Shown here: positions 24,801 to 32,477 of the stretch, piece by piece | Layout: every line of letters begins with the position of its first letter | Position numbering within the stretch: position 1 is the stretch's first letter | Assembly: GCF_000742835.1 (NCBI RefSeq) | Contig: NZ_CP008941.1 | Span: forward strand, 248,001-312,000 | Origin: Candidatus Paracaedibacter acanthamoebae | GTDB lineage: Bacteria > Pseudomonadota > Alphaproteobacteria > Paracaedibacterales > Paracaedibacteraceae | Direction of reading: 5' to 3' | DNA: 64,000 nt | Program-made: the position numbers and the translations under genes | The notes under the pieces: generated by a model | Told to the model about the DNA's origin: nothing | The model's database searches: none | The model's input: the letters and a program-made list of their open reading frames with translations, nothing else

Positions 24801-27719
24801 CTTCACAATCTTTTGATTGGGCACGGGACTCATTGGAGTGATTTGGTTAAGCTGAAGGGAGAAGCATTTTTAGTCTCCTTCGGGGTTGAGGGAGGAAACC
24901 TTCAAGACGTGCTAGACACCCATCCTGATCTATTAAAACAATTAGATTCCAAGAGCTTTTCAGAATCAATGCTCTTTACCCTGTTGGTTAACCCCGAGGA
25001 TGATAAACCAGATAACTATATTTTAGAACCTCTCGCAACGAATGCCCACAAGTATCGTCTGATTGGGGTGGATAGCGACCATGCCTTTATGCCAACGGTT
25101 GCAAGAGAATCAGATGATCCACGAGCGAAGAAGCAACTGCAGGTTAAATCAGTTTTGTATTGTTTGGATCAGATGAATGATCCCGTTCATGAAGAGGTGA
25201 GAGAGGCATTCGCCACTTTAGATCCCTATCAGCTTTTAAGCGAATGGCTTGCAGATTTAAGCAGGTTGGAGACCAAATATGAGGCGTTGTTCACAAATGC
25301 TGAAGCTGTTTCTTTAGCTGAGAAAGACTGTATCGTGTGTCTTCCCTTCAAAGAACAGATGATGACGCAATTGTATGACAAGTTGGTTCGGTTGCAACGC
25401 CTGTTCTCAGCTAAGTCTTTAGGCAGATCTTCTAGGGAAACTCAGCCCAGAAACAATGTATTGAACCCAAGGCGTCCAAGGGCGTTCCCCACAAGTATGT
25501 CTCCCACGAGTATATCCCACATGGAAGTATTGAGACGTTTAGAGCCTTTGCTAGCCAATCGGTATAAACCAGCTTTTGATCTAAATAAACCAATTGCACT
25601 CAAAGATCGATTCCGGACCATTCATGGGACCGAGTATAGGATTGATGATCGGCAAGGGTTGGTTTCGACGACAAGTTCGCGACTATTGTTGGATTCTTTA
25701 GACATCCCAGTTCAAGATAGTTTGATTCTCTCCAATCGCCGCTTAGGAATGCTGAAGGTGTCTAAGGCGCAAGAAGAGTTAAAGGCCATTCAGGCATATC
25801 GGGATGCTCAACTGTTAGGATCAGATCAGTCTTTAGAGACATTTTCAAAGCTTTCAAGCGAAAACGCCCGGGCGACTTTTTTGTCCCGTTTTGATTGTGC
25901 AGTCTTAGATACAGCCCAGCAGCAGGCATTGTTGCGCCATGTAAAAGACAGCGATCCCCGATCATTGACTTTTAAGAACTGTGAGGCTTTAACCCTCGAT
26001 ATCTTTAAAGCCTTTGAGAAGGGTAATCTTGGCAAGCTAAATTTAAGTGGCATCAAGAATATTGATAAGAATTGGATGGAGGAATTATCCAAGGCTTCCA
26101 GTTTGCGAGGGTTGTCGATTCGCTATGGAACAGGATTAAGGAATGCTATTGGTCCTTTTTCTTTTAATCAGCTTACAACGCTGGTAATGAGTCATTGTGA
26201 AAACCTAACTGATCTTAATCTCTTAACACCCCTTTTAGCAAAACTGGCGATCACAGATTGTCGGAAGTTACAAAACGTAACTATACCTATTCAACCAAAA
26301 CCGCTTCTCACCCAGGTTGATTTACATAATAACCCAGTTCTTCTTGATGCAACTGTTGAGGCATTGTTAACCCAGCATCCCTTAATCACCACTCTTAATG
26401 TGGAGGGATGCCGTAAAGTATTCCTGCCAGAATGGCGTACAGTGAACTGTCGGTTCCCTGTCCAACTGGGGCGGGAAATGAACAAACTCAGATATTTGAA
26501 CAGTATACAGAGGAATTATCATCCCTTCTTAAAATACCTGATAAGTCTTTTGCGGAACGAGCCAACCCTTACGAGCCTGACGTTGGGGAGGAACGAGATT
26601 GGGGAATCTTGTGATGTGGCATTGGGAGAGGCCTTGAAGATCAATACCACCCTCACGAGCCTGGATTTGTGGGGCAATTATATTGGTAAACCTGGTGTTG
26701 TGGCATTGGGAGAGGCCTTGAAGACCAATACCACCCTCACGAGCCTGGGATTGGGGGGCAATAAGATTAGTGAACCTGGTGTTGTGGCATTGGGAGAGGC
26801 CTTGAAGACCAATACCACCCTCACGAGCTTGGGATTGGAGGGCAATAAGATTAGTGAACCTGGTGTTGTGGCATTGGGTGAGGCCCTGAAAGTCAATACA
26901 ACCCTTACGAGCCTGGATTTGGGGGACAATGAGATTGGAGATCCTGGTGCGGTGGCATTGGGTGAGGGCTTGAAGACCAATACCACCCTCACGAGCCTGG
27001 ATTTGATGGGCAATAAGGTTAGTGATTCTGGTGCGGTAGCATTGGGAGAAGCCTTGAAGACCAATACGACCCTCACGAGCCTGGATTTGATGGGCAATAA
27101 GGTTAGTGATTCTGGTGCGGTAGCATTGGGAGAAGCCTTGAAGACCAATACGACCCTCACGAGCCTGAATTTGCGGGGAAATTGGATTTATAAATCTGGT
27201 GTTGTGGCATTGGGCGAGGCCTTGAAGGTTAATACCACCCTCACGAGCCTGGGATTGGGGGATGGTATATATGAGAGTCAATGGTTCTCAGAAGACTTCA
27301 TCAGACTTTTGCGCAATGAGCCAACCCTGACAAGCCTGGATTTGAGTGGCGATGGGATAGGTGATTCTGGTGGTGTGGCATTGGGAGAGGCCTTGAAGGT
27401 TAATACCACCCTCACGAGCCTGGATTTGGGGGACAATCAGATTGGTGATACTGGTGGAACGGCATTGGGTGAGGCGCTGAAGATCAATACCACCCTCACG
27501 AGCCTGGATTTGGAGAGGAATGAGATTGGTAAATTTGGTGGTGTGGCATTTGGAGAGGCGTTGAAGACCAATACCACCCTCACGAGCCTGGATTTGGGGT
27601 ACACTGAGATTGGTGATACTGGTGGAACAGCATTTGGAGAGGCGTTGAAGACCAATACCACCCTTACGAGCCTGGATTGGGGGACAATCAGATTGGTGAT
27701 ACTGGTGGAACAGCATTAG
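21816..27719 (+). CDS. giant exported kinase-like/LRR protein, 5' part of a frameshifted gene
   Basis: This 1967-residue frame is the first part of a gene meant to run to 30697. A hydrophobic segment at about 46-66 (RRVLIGLLCSSLTLNPFVPV then MAME) may be a signal. Ankyrin-like units lie near 645-735 (LLVDWGADAHTMLVKN, LIQRGAPLNKVSSDGTSVLD). At about 930-1150 is a region resembling PI3/4-kinase or HipA-type kinases: AVAKVVKNGKILYFK, VEGGNLQDVL, the loop EDDKPDNYIL (Asp1063, Asp1066, Asn1067), and IGVDSDHAF (Asp1086). LRRs of the ribonuclease-inhibitor type, 28 residues each, fill about 1570-1955. The frame ends in SLDWGTIRLVILVEQH because one T is missing near 27676 (GATTGGGGG instead of GATTTGGGGG). 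Kinase activity is inferred from motifs only. Confidence 0.75.
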   Translation: MIKDKLSDQTSLNGNDYLSMETACDQDLLEKGDTLRGIPVWRRVLIGLLCSSLTLNPFVPVMAMERMERHAVSPSFSLHNQDTQKILKSINQPIKDLGTQLLTALKARPLSEEMGEGEGGGRGASQPAGTQGGFFVSQGMRRDQVFVPKGALIRGDLLAPHVITQEQALNLLNLDPYGQSIISETLYTVPQDSIHEHFQVQVASTHTPLPLNQYLSHYGLGYLLTGQVGVLPTSLITLENVMIMVPLMATASSSQHGRQMISVGQSSGQGFYGMQSVTYQPKPYTFTLAVQPRFKGLMDLRTGLWGEGPISKESLVSANLIKSPANLGSLVVSSLVLPPTEALPEALRVEGTTTNESPLFYYPPGWSLSPISRLSSGSRRTAHILEVRNALYGMPSFMAQVIDDKVRQLLPSINPSVWLLQGLAFLQSAQIRYQELLQASGVKPDQLLDLDLPLCVAQQQAVSLYQNFTILYQALGDSDVKTYQDLLDKVFPLVSLAYRSFRAGFSSPEKQGGDNQHAQGTVIPKALQNHLERLREIEDLQTHRIIPARTLEDILDLTMPLPDGRLVLESLAQEKMSSAEGYRVHSLSQAACELINEVAENPEDFKGWSLCAQKSFLSTVACFFPEEAHQVEWRDQKVLTSLLYRIKDPDILNLLVDWGADAHTMLVKNQVSVPLLQHWISAVTPETQDRYLKTLETLIQRGAPLNKVSSDGTSVLDMILAQNLDLIFAAVVKAHQSQTIDAMQALEIQMPVQEAKPSLPQKQARLKFMKKSIPSRKIPPSGSTAWDAAIFASEVKSVQYEETASLHLPIGLPVQVDKLVERYRIWQSKPEFESSLKLIFDYLAKVNPKVAWHLTLEEILPPAQQIIFGCEELRAIAEQHKPLPGDRVKTRKYNFILDMIDGQDPVLEIQAELESFLGTPLFYPDTTLAYKLIGADIGERSLSHDVYDQIFNEDGTVRSSNVFGRRAVAKVVKNGKILYFKHLPEFPGFEYAVGSLHNLLIGHGTHWSDLVKLKGEAFLVSFGVEGGNLQDVLDTHPDLLKQLDSKSFSESMLFTLLVNPEDDKPDNYILEPLATNAHKYRLIGVDSDHAFMPTVARESDDPRAKKQLQVKSVLYCLDQMNDPVHEEVREAFATLDPYQLLSEWLADLSRLETKYEALFTNAEAVSLAEKDCIVCLPFKEQMMTQLYDKLVRLQRLFSAKSLGRSSRETQPRNNVLNPRRPRAFPTSMSPTSISHMEVLRRLEPLLANRYKPAFDLNKPIALKDRFRTIHGTEYRIDDRQGLVSTTSSRLLLDSLDIPVQDSLILSNRRLGMLKVSKAQEELKAIQAYRDAQLLGSDQSLETFSKLSSENARATFLSRFDCAVLDTAQQQALLRHVKDSDPRSLTFKNCEALTLDIFKAFEKGNLGKLNLSGIKNIDKNWMEELSKASSLRGLSIRYGTGLRNAIGPFSFNQLTTLVMSHCENLTDLNLLTPLLAKLAITDCRKLQNVTIPIQPKPLLTQVDLHNNPVLLDATVEALLTQHPLITTLNVEGCRKVFLPEWRTVNCRFPVQLGREMNKLRYLNSIQRNYHPFLKYLISLLRNEPTLTSLTLGRNEIGESCDVALGEALKINTTLTSLDLWGNYIGKPGVVALGEALKTNTTLTSLGLGGNKISEPGVVALGEALKTNTTLTSLGLEGNKISEPGVVALGEALKVNTTLTSLDLGDNEIGDPGAVALGEGLKTNTTLTSLDLMGNKVSDSGAVALGEALKTNTTLTSLDLMGNKVSDSGAVALGEALKTNTTLTSLNLRGNWIYKSGVVALGEALKVNTTLTSLGLGDGIYESQWFSEDFIRLLRNEPTLTSLDLSGDGIGDSGGVALGEALKVNTTLTSLDLGDNQIGDTGGTALGEALKINTTLTSLDLERNEIGKFGGVAFGEALKTNTTLTSLDLGYTEIGDTGGTAFGEALKTNTTLTSLDWGTIRLVILVEQH

Positions 27720-28200
27720 GTGAGGCCTTGAAGACCAATACCACCCTCACGTTCCTGGATTTGGGGAACAAGGATTGGGGAAAAAATAAGATTGGTAATC
27801 GCGGTGGAACGGCATTGGGTGAGGCGCTGAAGATCAATACCACCCTCACGTACTTGGATTTGGGAGACAATAAGATTAGTAATTCTGGTGTTGTGGCATT
27901 GGGAGAAGCCTTGAAGACCAATACCACCCTCACGAGCCTGGATTTGTATGGCAATTATATTGGTAAACCTGGTGTTGTGGCATTGGGAGAAGCCTTGAAG
28001 ACCAATAGAACCCTCGCGTACTTGGATTTGGGAGACAATAAGATTGGTGAATCTGGTGTTGCATTGGGAGAGGCCTTGAAGGTTAATACCACCCTCACGA
28101 GCCTGGGATTGGGGGGCAATAAGATTAGTAATTCTGGTGTTGTGGCATTGGGAGAAGCCTTGAAGACCAATACCACTCTCACGAGCCTGGGATTGGGTAT
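26529..28200 (+). repeat. 84-bp LRR-coding tandem repeat array
   Basis: About twenty units of roughly 84 bp encode the 28-residue LRR consensus ALGEALKTNTTLTSLDLGGN followed by KIGDSGVV. The array falls into two blocks, each opened by the same non-standard unit (LLRNEPTLTSL, near 26550 and 27310), which points to a block duplication. The one-base frameshift near 27676 lies inside the second block. Confidence 0.9.
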
Positions 28201-30697
28201 GAGTGATAGGGACACTCAGCGGGTTATTAATGACCTTATCAAACGAAACCAAGATTTACGTCCAAAACAGCCTACCCAGCAGGAGCCTCAGGTGATTGTT
28301 TCTCTTGCTGATGCGCCTAAATCATCATCTGGGCTGAAAGGACAACATCAAGGAGCCTGGGTTAAGTTTTTGTCCCTTGCCCCTGAGGAACCCTCTGCAG
28401 CTGATCTTTTCCAGGTGATTCCCCTCGATCGAGGACTGATGGTGCAGCATCTGTTGGCGGCTATTCCTCTATTGCAGCAAGAGGGTGCGTTGGTTCAAGA
28501 ACTTCAAGCCGCTGGCCTGTCGGACTATCGTGCCTATATCCGCTTTGTCTTGGGAGGATCTGACCCCATCAATTCTATTGATCACGCCCAAAGCTTAAAA
28601 GCCATGGCTAATCTTTATCCCTTCTCTTGTTGGATCTGGGAACAAGGCCAGGCAACAACCCTTAAATGCTCTCAAACCTTTGGAACAGAGGGGCCCTTGT
28701 ATCATGTTCTTGCAACCTCACCTGGTTCTTCGGCTCACCCGTCTTCCCGGTCCTATCAACTTCTGACCGTTGAGGGTTATTCACCAAACTTTGCGCAAGT
28801 TTATTCTCAACCTTTGGATGATGACCTGACCGATATTCAGCCGCCTCTAGCTGGTGATAAACAACAGCCTCCCTTTCAGTTGCCAACCTTTACAGAAGAA
28901 CAGCTCAGGCATGTTAGTGATCTCTTGCGTTATCAATTAGCCCCTTTACGAGGTTCTTTGACGTCCCTGATCTTTCCTCCTCACACGTTAACCCGGGAGG
29001 ATACCAATATCTTGAAGAAGCTCTTGCAAGACCATCAGAGCTTAACACAATTGACCCTTCCTAGCGCTGGTTTGACTGACGAAGATGCCTTAACTTGGGC
29101 CGCTTTCCTTAAAGAAAATACGCACCTAACAAGCCTATCTTTTGTGGGGAATCAGTTCACCATTGTTGGGTTAAAAGCCTTGATGGGTGCCTTGCAACAC
29201 AATCAAACATTGATCCAATTCAACCTTAAAAACAACCCTGGGTTTGAGGATTCAATCCGCGTCACACTGGACAATCTCTTGAGTCGTAATAAGGGATTGC
29301 AGGAGTTTCAAGTCTTGCAAACAACACAACCTTCCCGAGTTGTTCTTTCCAAATTAGGCTATCCAGGTTCTCGAATTTTATTCACTAAGATGGCGGATCA
29401 TATTGCTGACTTTTCCTTTATCCAAAACCTGGTTCTTCAGTTTACGCCCTTGAATGATGCTACCACGTGCACAGACTTTAAAACTTATTTACAGCAGGCT
29501 CCTAGTCTGACATCTCTCAGGCTCTTGGATACCAGCCTTGATGACCAGAGCCTTGCAATTCTTGCTCCTGCCTTTGCCCCTCATCCTTCTCTTACTAGCT
29601 TGGATTTACGCGGCAACCTTTTGCGAGATGCTAGCACACAATCCTTAGCAGCGGTGATTGCCACAACATCCAGCCTTAAGGCCTTGGATATTCGATGGAA
29701 TAGAATCCAAGGGGAGGGCTATCAAAGTCTTCTCACGTCCTGGCAACAAAGGGTAAGAGCTCCTTCTCAGACAAAATCCCCTGTGCTTGTCATTGAAACT
29801 GATCCCAACAATCCTTATCAAGGAGCTTTTAGAAAATTAAGCCAGGAGCAATCGGGTCTTGATCAAATTAAAGGGATGCTTCCTGATTCAAACGCAACCA
29901 TTGTGAAAGGCTATGCACTCAATAGAACCTCTGGGAAATCTATTCCCCTATTTAAGATAACCCTGTACGGCCAGACTTACCATATGAAGGAGGAGCTTGT
30001 TCCTGGAGATGGAGATTGTGGCTACACGGCTCTTAACAAACCTCGAGAAGAAGCTGCTAGAATGCTCATGGATCAGCTGAAAGATCCAGCCATTTCCTTT
30101 TTGCTCAGTTGTGAAGTGGAAGATAGTTTTAAGATGGATGTCTTTCCCCCGAACCTCAAAAGGACACCGGAGTATAAAAAGCTTAAAGAAAAACAAGCTC
30201 AATTGGGTGTTGATATCCAAAAACAAGTGTCATTGGTGAATAAAGCTTTGAACAGAGCCGAAGGAGATAAGTGGCCTCAAGATAAGCTGTTAGAAGCTTA
30301 CTTTACGCAGCGTCAATCCGATCTCGTCCGGTTTCATATGCAAAAGCTCATTGAATTGACTTTACAAGAGCAAGCCCTCGAAGAAGAGCTGTCAGCTTAT
30401 TGCCGCAACAAACAAACCATTGAGAGCTATATTACTTCTTTTATCCTGCCCTCAGCAGCGGGGTATCGCTCTCTTCACGATAATGTGGAAACAAATTGGC
30501 TCACCTATTCTTCACATAAAGATACGGAAGGGTTTTACCGGGCTTCCAGCGCGGATGCAATTGCTCGAGCTATGGGCAAGAACTTGGCAATTTGGACAAG
30601 AACTGGTTTAAGTCATCATTATCACTGGAACTCAGAGGCAGAAACCTTGCATCTTCTTCACCTCAATGCTAACCACTTTAACCGTCTGGTAGAATAG
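27677..30697 (+). CDS. LRR/OTU cysteine protease-like protein, 3' part of the frameshifted gene
   Basis: The 1006-codon frame continues the upstream protein after the one-base frameshift; the ATG at 27677 is internal and has no ribosome site. It holds six more LRR units, a linker, a second, more degenerate LRR stretch (about 415-690), and at 750-1006 an OTU-type domain. The OTU signs are PGDGDCGYTAL (Asp778 to Cys781) and, at the C-terminus, LHLNANHFNRLVE with His1000; WLTYSSHKDTEGFYRASSAD and AMGKNLAIW precede it as in OTU folds. A long helical insert separates the two. OTU enzymes cleave ubiquitin chains, so a host target is likely. Without the frameshift the whole protein would be about 2960 residues. 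Confidence 0.75.
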   Translation: MGDNQIGDTGGTALGEALKTNTTLTFLDLGNKDWGKNKIGNRGGTALGEALKINTTLTYLDLGDNKISNSGVVALGEALKTNTTLTSLDLYGNYIGKPGVVALGEALKTNRTLAYLDLGDNKIGESGVALGEALKVNTTLTSLGLGGNKISNSGVVALGEALKTNTTLTSLGLGMSDRDTQRVINDLIKRNQDLRPKQPTQQEPQVIVSLADAPKSSSGLKGQHQGAWVKFLSLAPEEPSAADLFQVIPLDRGLMVQHLLAAIPLLQQEGALVQELQAAGLSDYRAYIRFVLGGSDPINSIDHAQSLKAMANLYPFSCWIWEQGQATTLKCSQTFGTEGPLYHVLATSPGSSAHPSSRSYQLLTVEGYSPNFAQVYSQPLDDDLTDIQPPLAGDKQQPPFQLPTFTEEQLRHVSDLLRYQLAPLRGSLTSLIFPPHTLTREDTNILKKLLQDHQSLTQLTLPSAGLTDEDALTWAAFLKENTHLTSLSFVGNQFTIVGLKALMGALQHNQTLIQFNLKNNPGFEDSIRVTLDNLLSRNKGLQEFQVLQTTQPSRVVLSKLGYPGSRILFTKMADHIADFSFIQNLVLQFTPLNDATTCTDFKTYLQQAPSLTSLRLLDTSLDDQSLAILAPAFAPHPSLTSLDLRGNLLRDASTQSLAAVIATTSSLKALDIRWNRIQGEGYQSLLTSWQQRVRAPSQTKSPVLVIETDPNNPYQGAFRKLSQEQSGLDQIKGMLPDSNATIVKGYALNRTSGKSIPLFKITLYGQTYHMKEELVPGDGDCGYTALNKPREEAARMLMDQLKDPAISFLLSCEVEDSFKMDVFPPNLKRTPEYKKLKEKQAQLGVDIQKQVSLVNKALNRAEGDKWPQDKLLEAYFTQRQSDLVRFHMQKLIELTLQEQALEEELSAYCRNKQTIESYITSFILPSAAGYRSLHDNVETNWLTYSSHKDTEGFYRASSADAIARAMGKNLAIWTRTGLSHHYHWNSEAETLHLLHLNANHFNRLVE

Positions 30698-30857
30698 GGG
30701 GCTCGAGGGTGTCGTCACACAATTATGGACCGATCCGTATTGCAAGATAAAAATTGTCAACCCTAAGAAGAATATTGCAGTTATATATCCGTATATGGTT
30801 CCGTCCTTTTTGTGAAAGAACTTATTCTCATCAAATGTGAGATTCACTGACATCGTT
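30698..30857. other. intergenic stretch
   Basis: Nothing recognisable is present between the OTU gene and the IS relic. A 73-codon complementary frame (30632-30853) overlaps the OTU gene end and has no support. Confidence 0.3.
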
Positions 30858-30984
30858 TGGCGCCGTCAAGTTATTGATCATGTCAATAAACTGGGTCAAA
30901 ATCTTCCGTTTTAGATAGACTGAGGGTGTGAAACGACTATCTCATGAAAGATAGACAGAGACTCTTTTAGTTTCTGCCTATACT
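30858..30984 (-). pseudogene. transposase C-terminal relic, cut by the Tn3 transposon
   Basis: The complementary strand encodes YRQKLKESLSIFHEIVVSHP then QSI and TAA. A second relic at 43796-43965 encodes YRDKLQESLVCFNQIVMKHP then QSI and stop, and both are followed by a GCCGTCAAGTT motif resembling an IS end. The shared ending shows that they are copies of one element; its family is not clear. Here it is cut at 30984 by the left inverted repeat of the Tn3 transposon. Confidence 0.5.
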
Positions 30985-31027
30985 GGGTCCATCTACATAA
31001 AGGAACGTAAAGTACCACAGAAATGCA

Positions 31028-31609
31028 TTAATGATTGATAGTATCTCTGATACGCATGATGGTTTGTCGGCTTGTGTTAAAGTTTCTTGCAATAGCTGCA
31101 ATAGTTTTGCCTTCCTGTAATTGCTGTATAGTTTGCTTTGTTTGTAATTCTGAGAGAATTTTCGGGCGACCGAGAGTTTTGCCCTTTGATTTGGCTCTAG
31201 CAAGGCCGGCTTGTGTGCGCTCAATTAACAGATCTCGCTCGAATTGAGCAACCGCATTAATTACTCCCATAGTCATTTTTCCTGCTGAACTAGTGAGATC
31301 AACACCTCCAAGTGCCAGACAATGAACTTTGATTCCTATTTTTTCAAGCTTAGCAACAGTGGTGCTTACATCAATAGCATCCCGTCCCAGTCGATCGAGC
31401 TTAGTGACTACTAATATATCTCCCTTTTCCATTTTATCTAACAAAAGCGCAAACCCTTTACGCCGTGAAATATGCATGGATCCGGATATAGTTTCAGTAA
31501 TTATTCGATGCAGCTCAATAACAAACCCAGCTTCTTGAATTTCTTTTATCTGGTTTTCAGGATTTTGTTCCATGGTAGAAACACGAGCATAAGCAAAAGT
31601 GCGTGGCAT
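31028..31609 (-). CDS. tnpR: serine resolvase TnpR
   Basis: The 193-residue protein has the resolvase/invertase catalytic domain: FAYARVSTMEQNPENQ supplies the nucleophile Ser11, and VTKLDRLGRDAIDVSTTV supplies the conserved Arg residues. A C-terminal HTH (KTIAAIARNFNTSRQTIMRI) follows. It resolves cointegrates formed during replicative Tn3 transposition and usually represses its own promoter. It lies divergent to tnpA across the res region. Length and motifs are normal and the gene looks intact. Confidence 0.92.
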   Translation of the reverse strand: MPRTFAYARVSTMEQNPENQIKEIQEAGFVIELHRIITETISGSMHISRRKGFALLLDKMEKGDILVVTKLDRLGRDAIDVSTTVAKLEKIGIKVHCLALGGVDLTSSAGKMTMGVINAVAQFERDLLIERTQAGLARAKSKGKTLGRPKILSELQTKQTIQQLQEGKTIAAIARNFNTSRQTIMRIRDTINH

Positions 31610-31760
31610 AATATGGCATAAAGTGTATTAAAAAGGATGTCCTAAATGTCACATATGGCCTAAAGTATGTCAATATAATTTTTGGACAGTGGGGGCAAGC
31701 CATGTCCAAAACCGTTCGTTTTTGGACAGCTATAATCATTTTTATTAGGAAGTATAATTT
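31610..31760. promoter_or_regulatory. putative res site and divergent promoters of the Tn3 transposon
   Basis: The region between tnpR and tnpA contains repeated TTTTTGGACA motifs: near 31678, inverted as TGTCCAAAA near 31705, and again near 31721. Further TGTCC and TGTCAC copies lie closer to tnpR. Such repeats are where resolvase dimers bind. Both genes must be transcribed from here, so resolvase binding would also control them. Confidence 0.55.
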
Positions 31761-32408
31761 ATGCCAAGAATGCAAATATTGACCACACAGGAACAGGAGA
31801 ATTTTAACAAGCCCCCATTATTTGATCATATGCAGCGAAAAAAGTTTTTTGATTTTCCAAAGAAATTATTGGATTTAGCGCGTAATTTACGAAATCCAAC
31901 CAATCAGATAGGTTTCTTATTGTTGTGCGGATATTTCAGAGCAGCGAGACGATTCTTCTTACCACAAGATTTTTACGAGAGGGATATTGCCGTCGTAGCA
32001 AATATACTTAACTGTTCTGTTTGCGAGTTTATCACACATGCTTATAAAAAGGTAAGTAGGATACGGCATCAGCAAATCATAGTTGAATACTATAGATTTC
32101 AATCATTTAATAAAATTTCCAAAGCCATGATTAAGCATGAGATCGACGCGATGTCATCGTACTATTTGAAACCCAAATTAATCTTTGATAGATGCAGCGA
32201 CATTCTGATCCAAAAGCGCATTACACTTCCGGAATCAGGGACAATATGTGAATTGATACGCCAATCGCTACAATCCCATAAACAGGCTCTGATGTCGCGA
32301 ATGAGTGATCAGCTAGCTCCTGAAACATCGGTACTTTTGGATTCTTTGTTTACGCGAGATTACGGAGAACAAAGCTACCGACTAACATTATTGAAAAGAC
32401 TATCCTAA
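31761..32408 (+). pseudogene. tnpA: Tn3 transposase TnpA, N-terminal part ended by a stop codon
   Basis: The frame encodes the DUF4158-type N-terminal DNA-binding region of Tn3-family transposases (LTTQEQENFNKPPLFDHMQR, then GYFRAARRFFLPQDFYERD). It stops at TAA (32406-32408). Beyond the stop the same frame continues without any shift (STKPAKVRECIADFHVIEEL) into the catalytic part at 32478. The whole gene, 31761-34778, would give about 1005 residues, the normal TnpA length. One nonsense change, possibly from CAA, therefore inactivates it unless the stop is read through. Confidence 0.85.
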
Positions 32409-32477
32409 TCTACAAAACCCGCCAAAGTTCGGGAATGCATAGCAGATTTTCATGTCATTGAAGAACTGCACAGAAAA

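Noticed and set aside
26529-28252. Long open frames on the complementary strand across the LRR array
   Set aside because: They follow from the repeat unit: an open antisense unit stays open when repeated. The peptides are simple echoes of the LRR period and have no ribosome sites.
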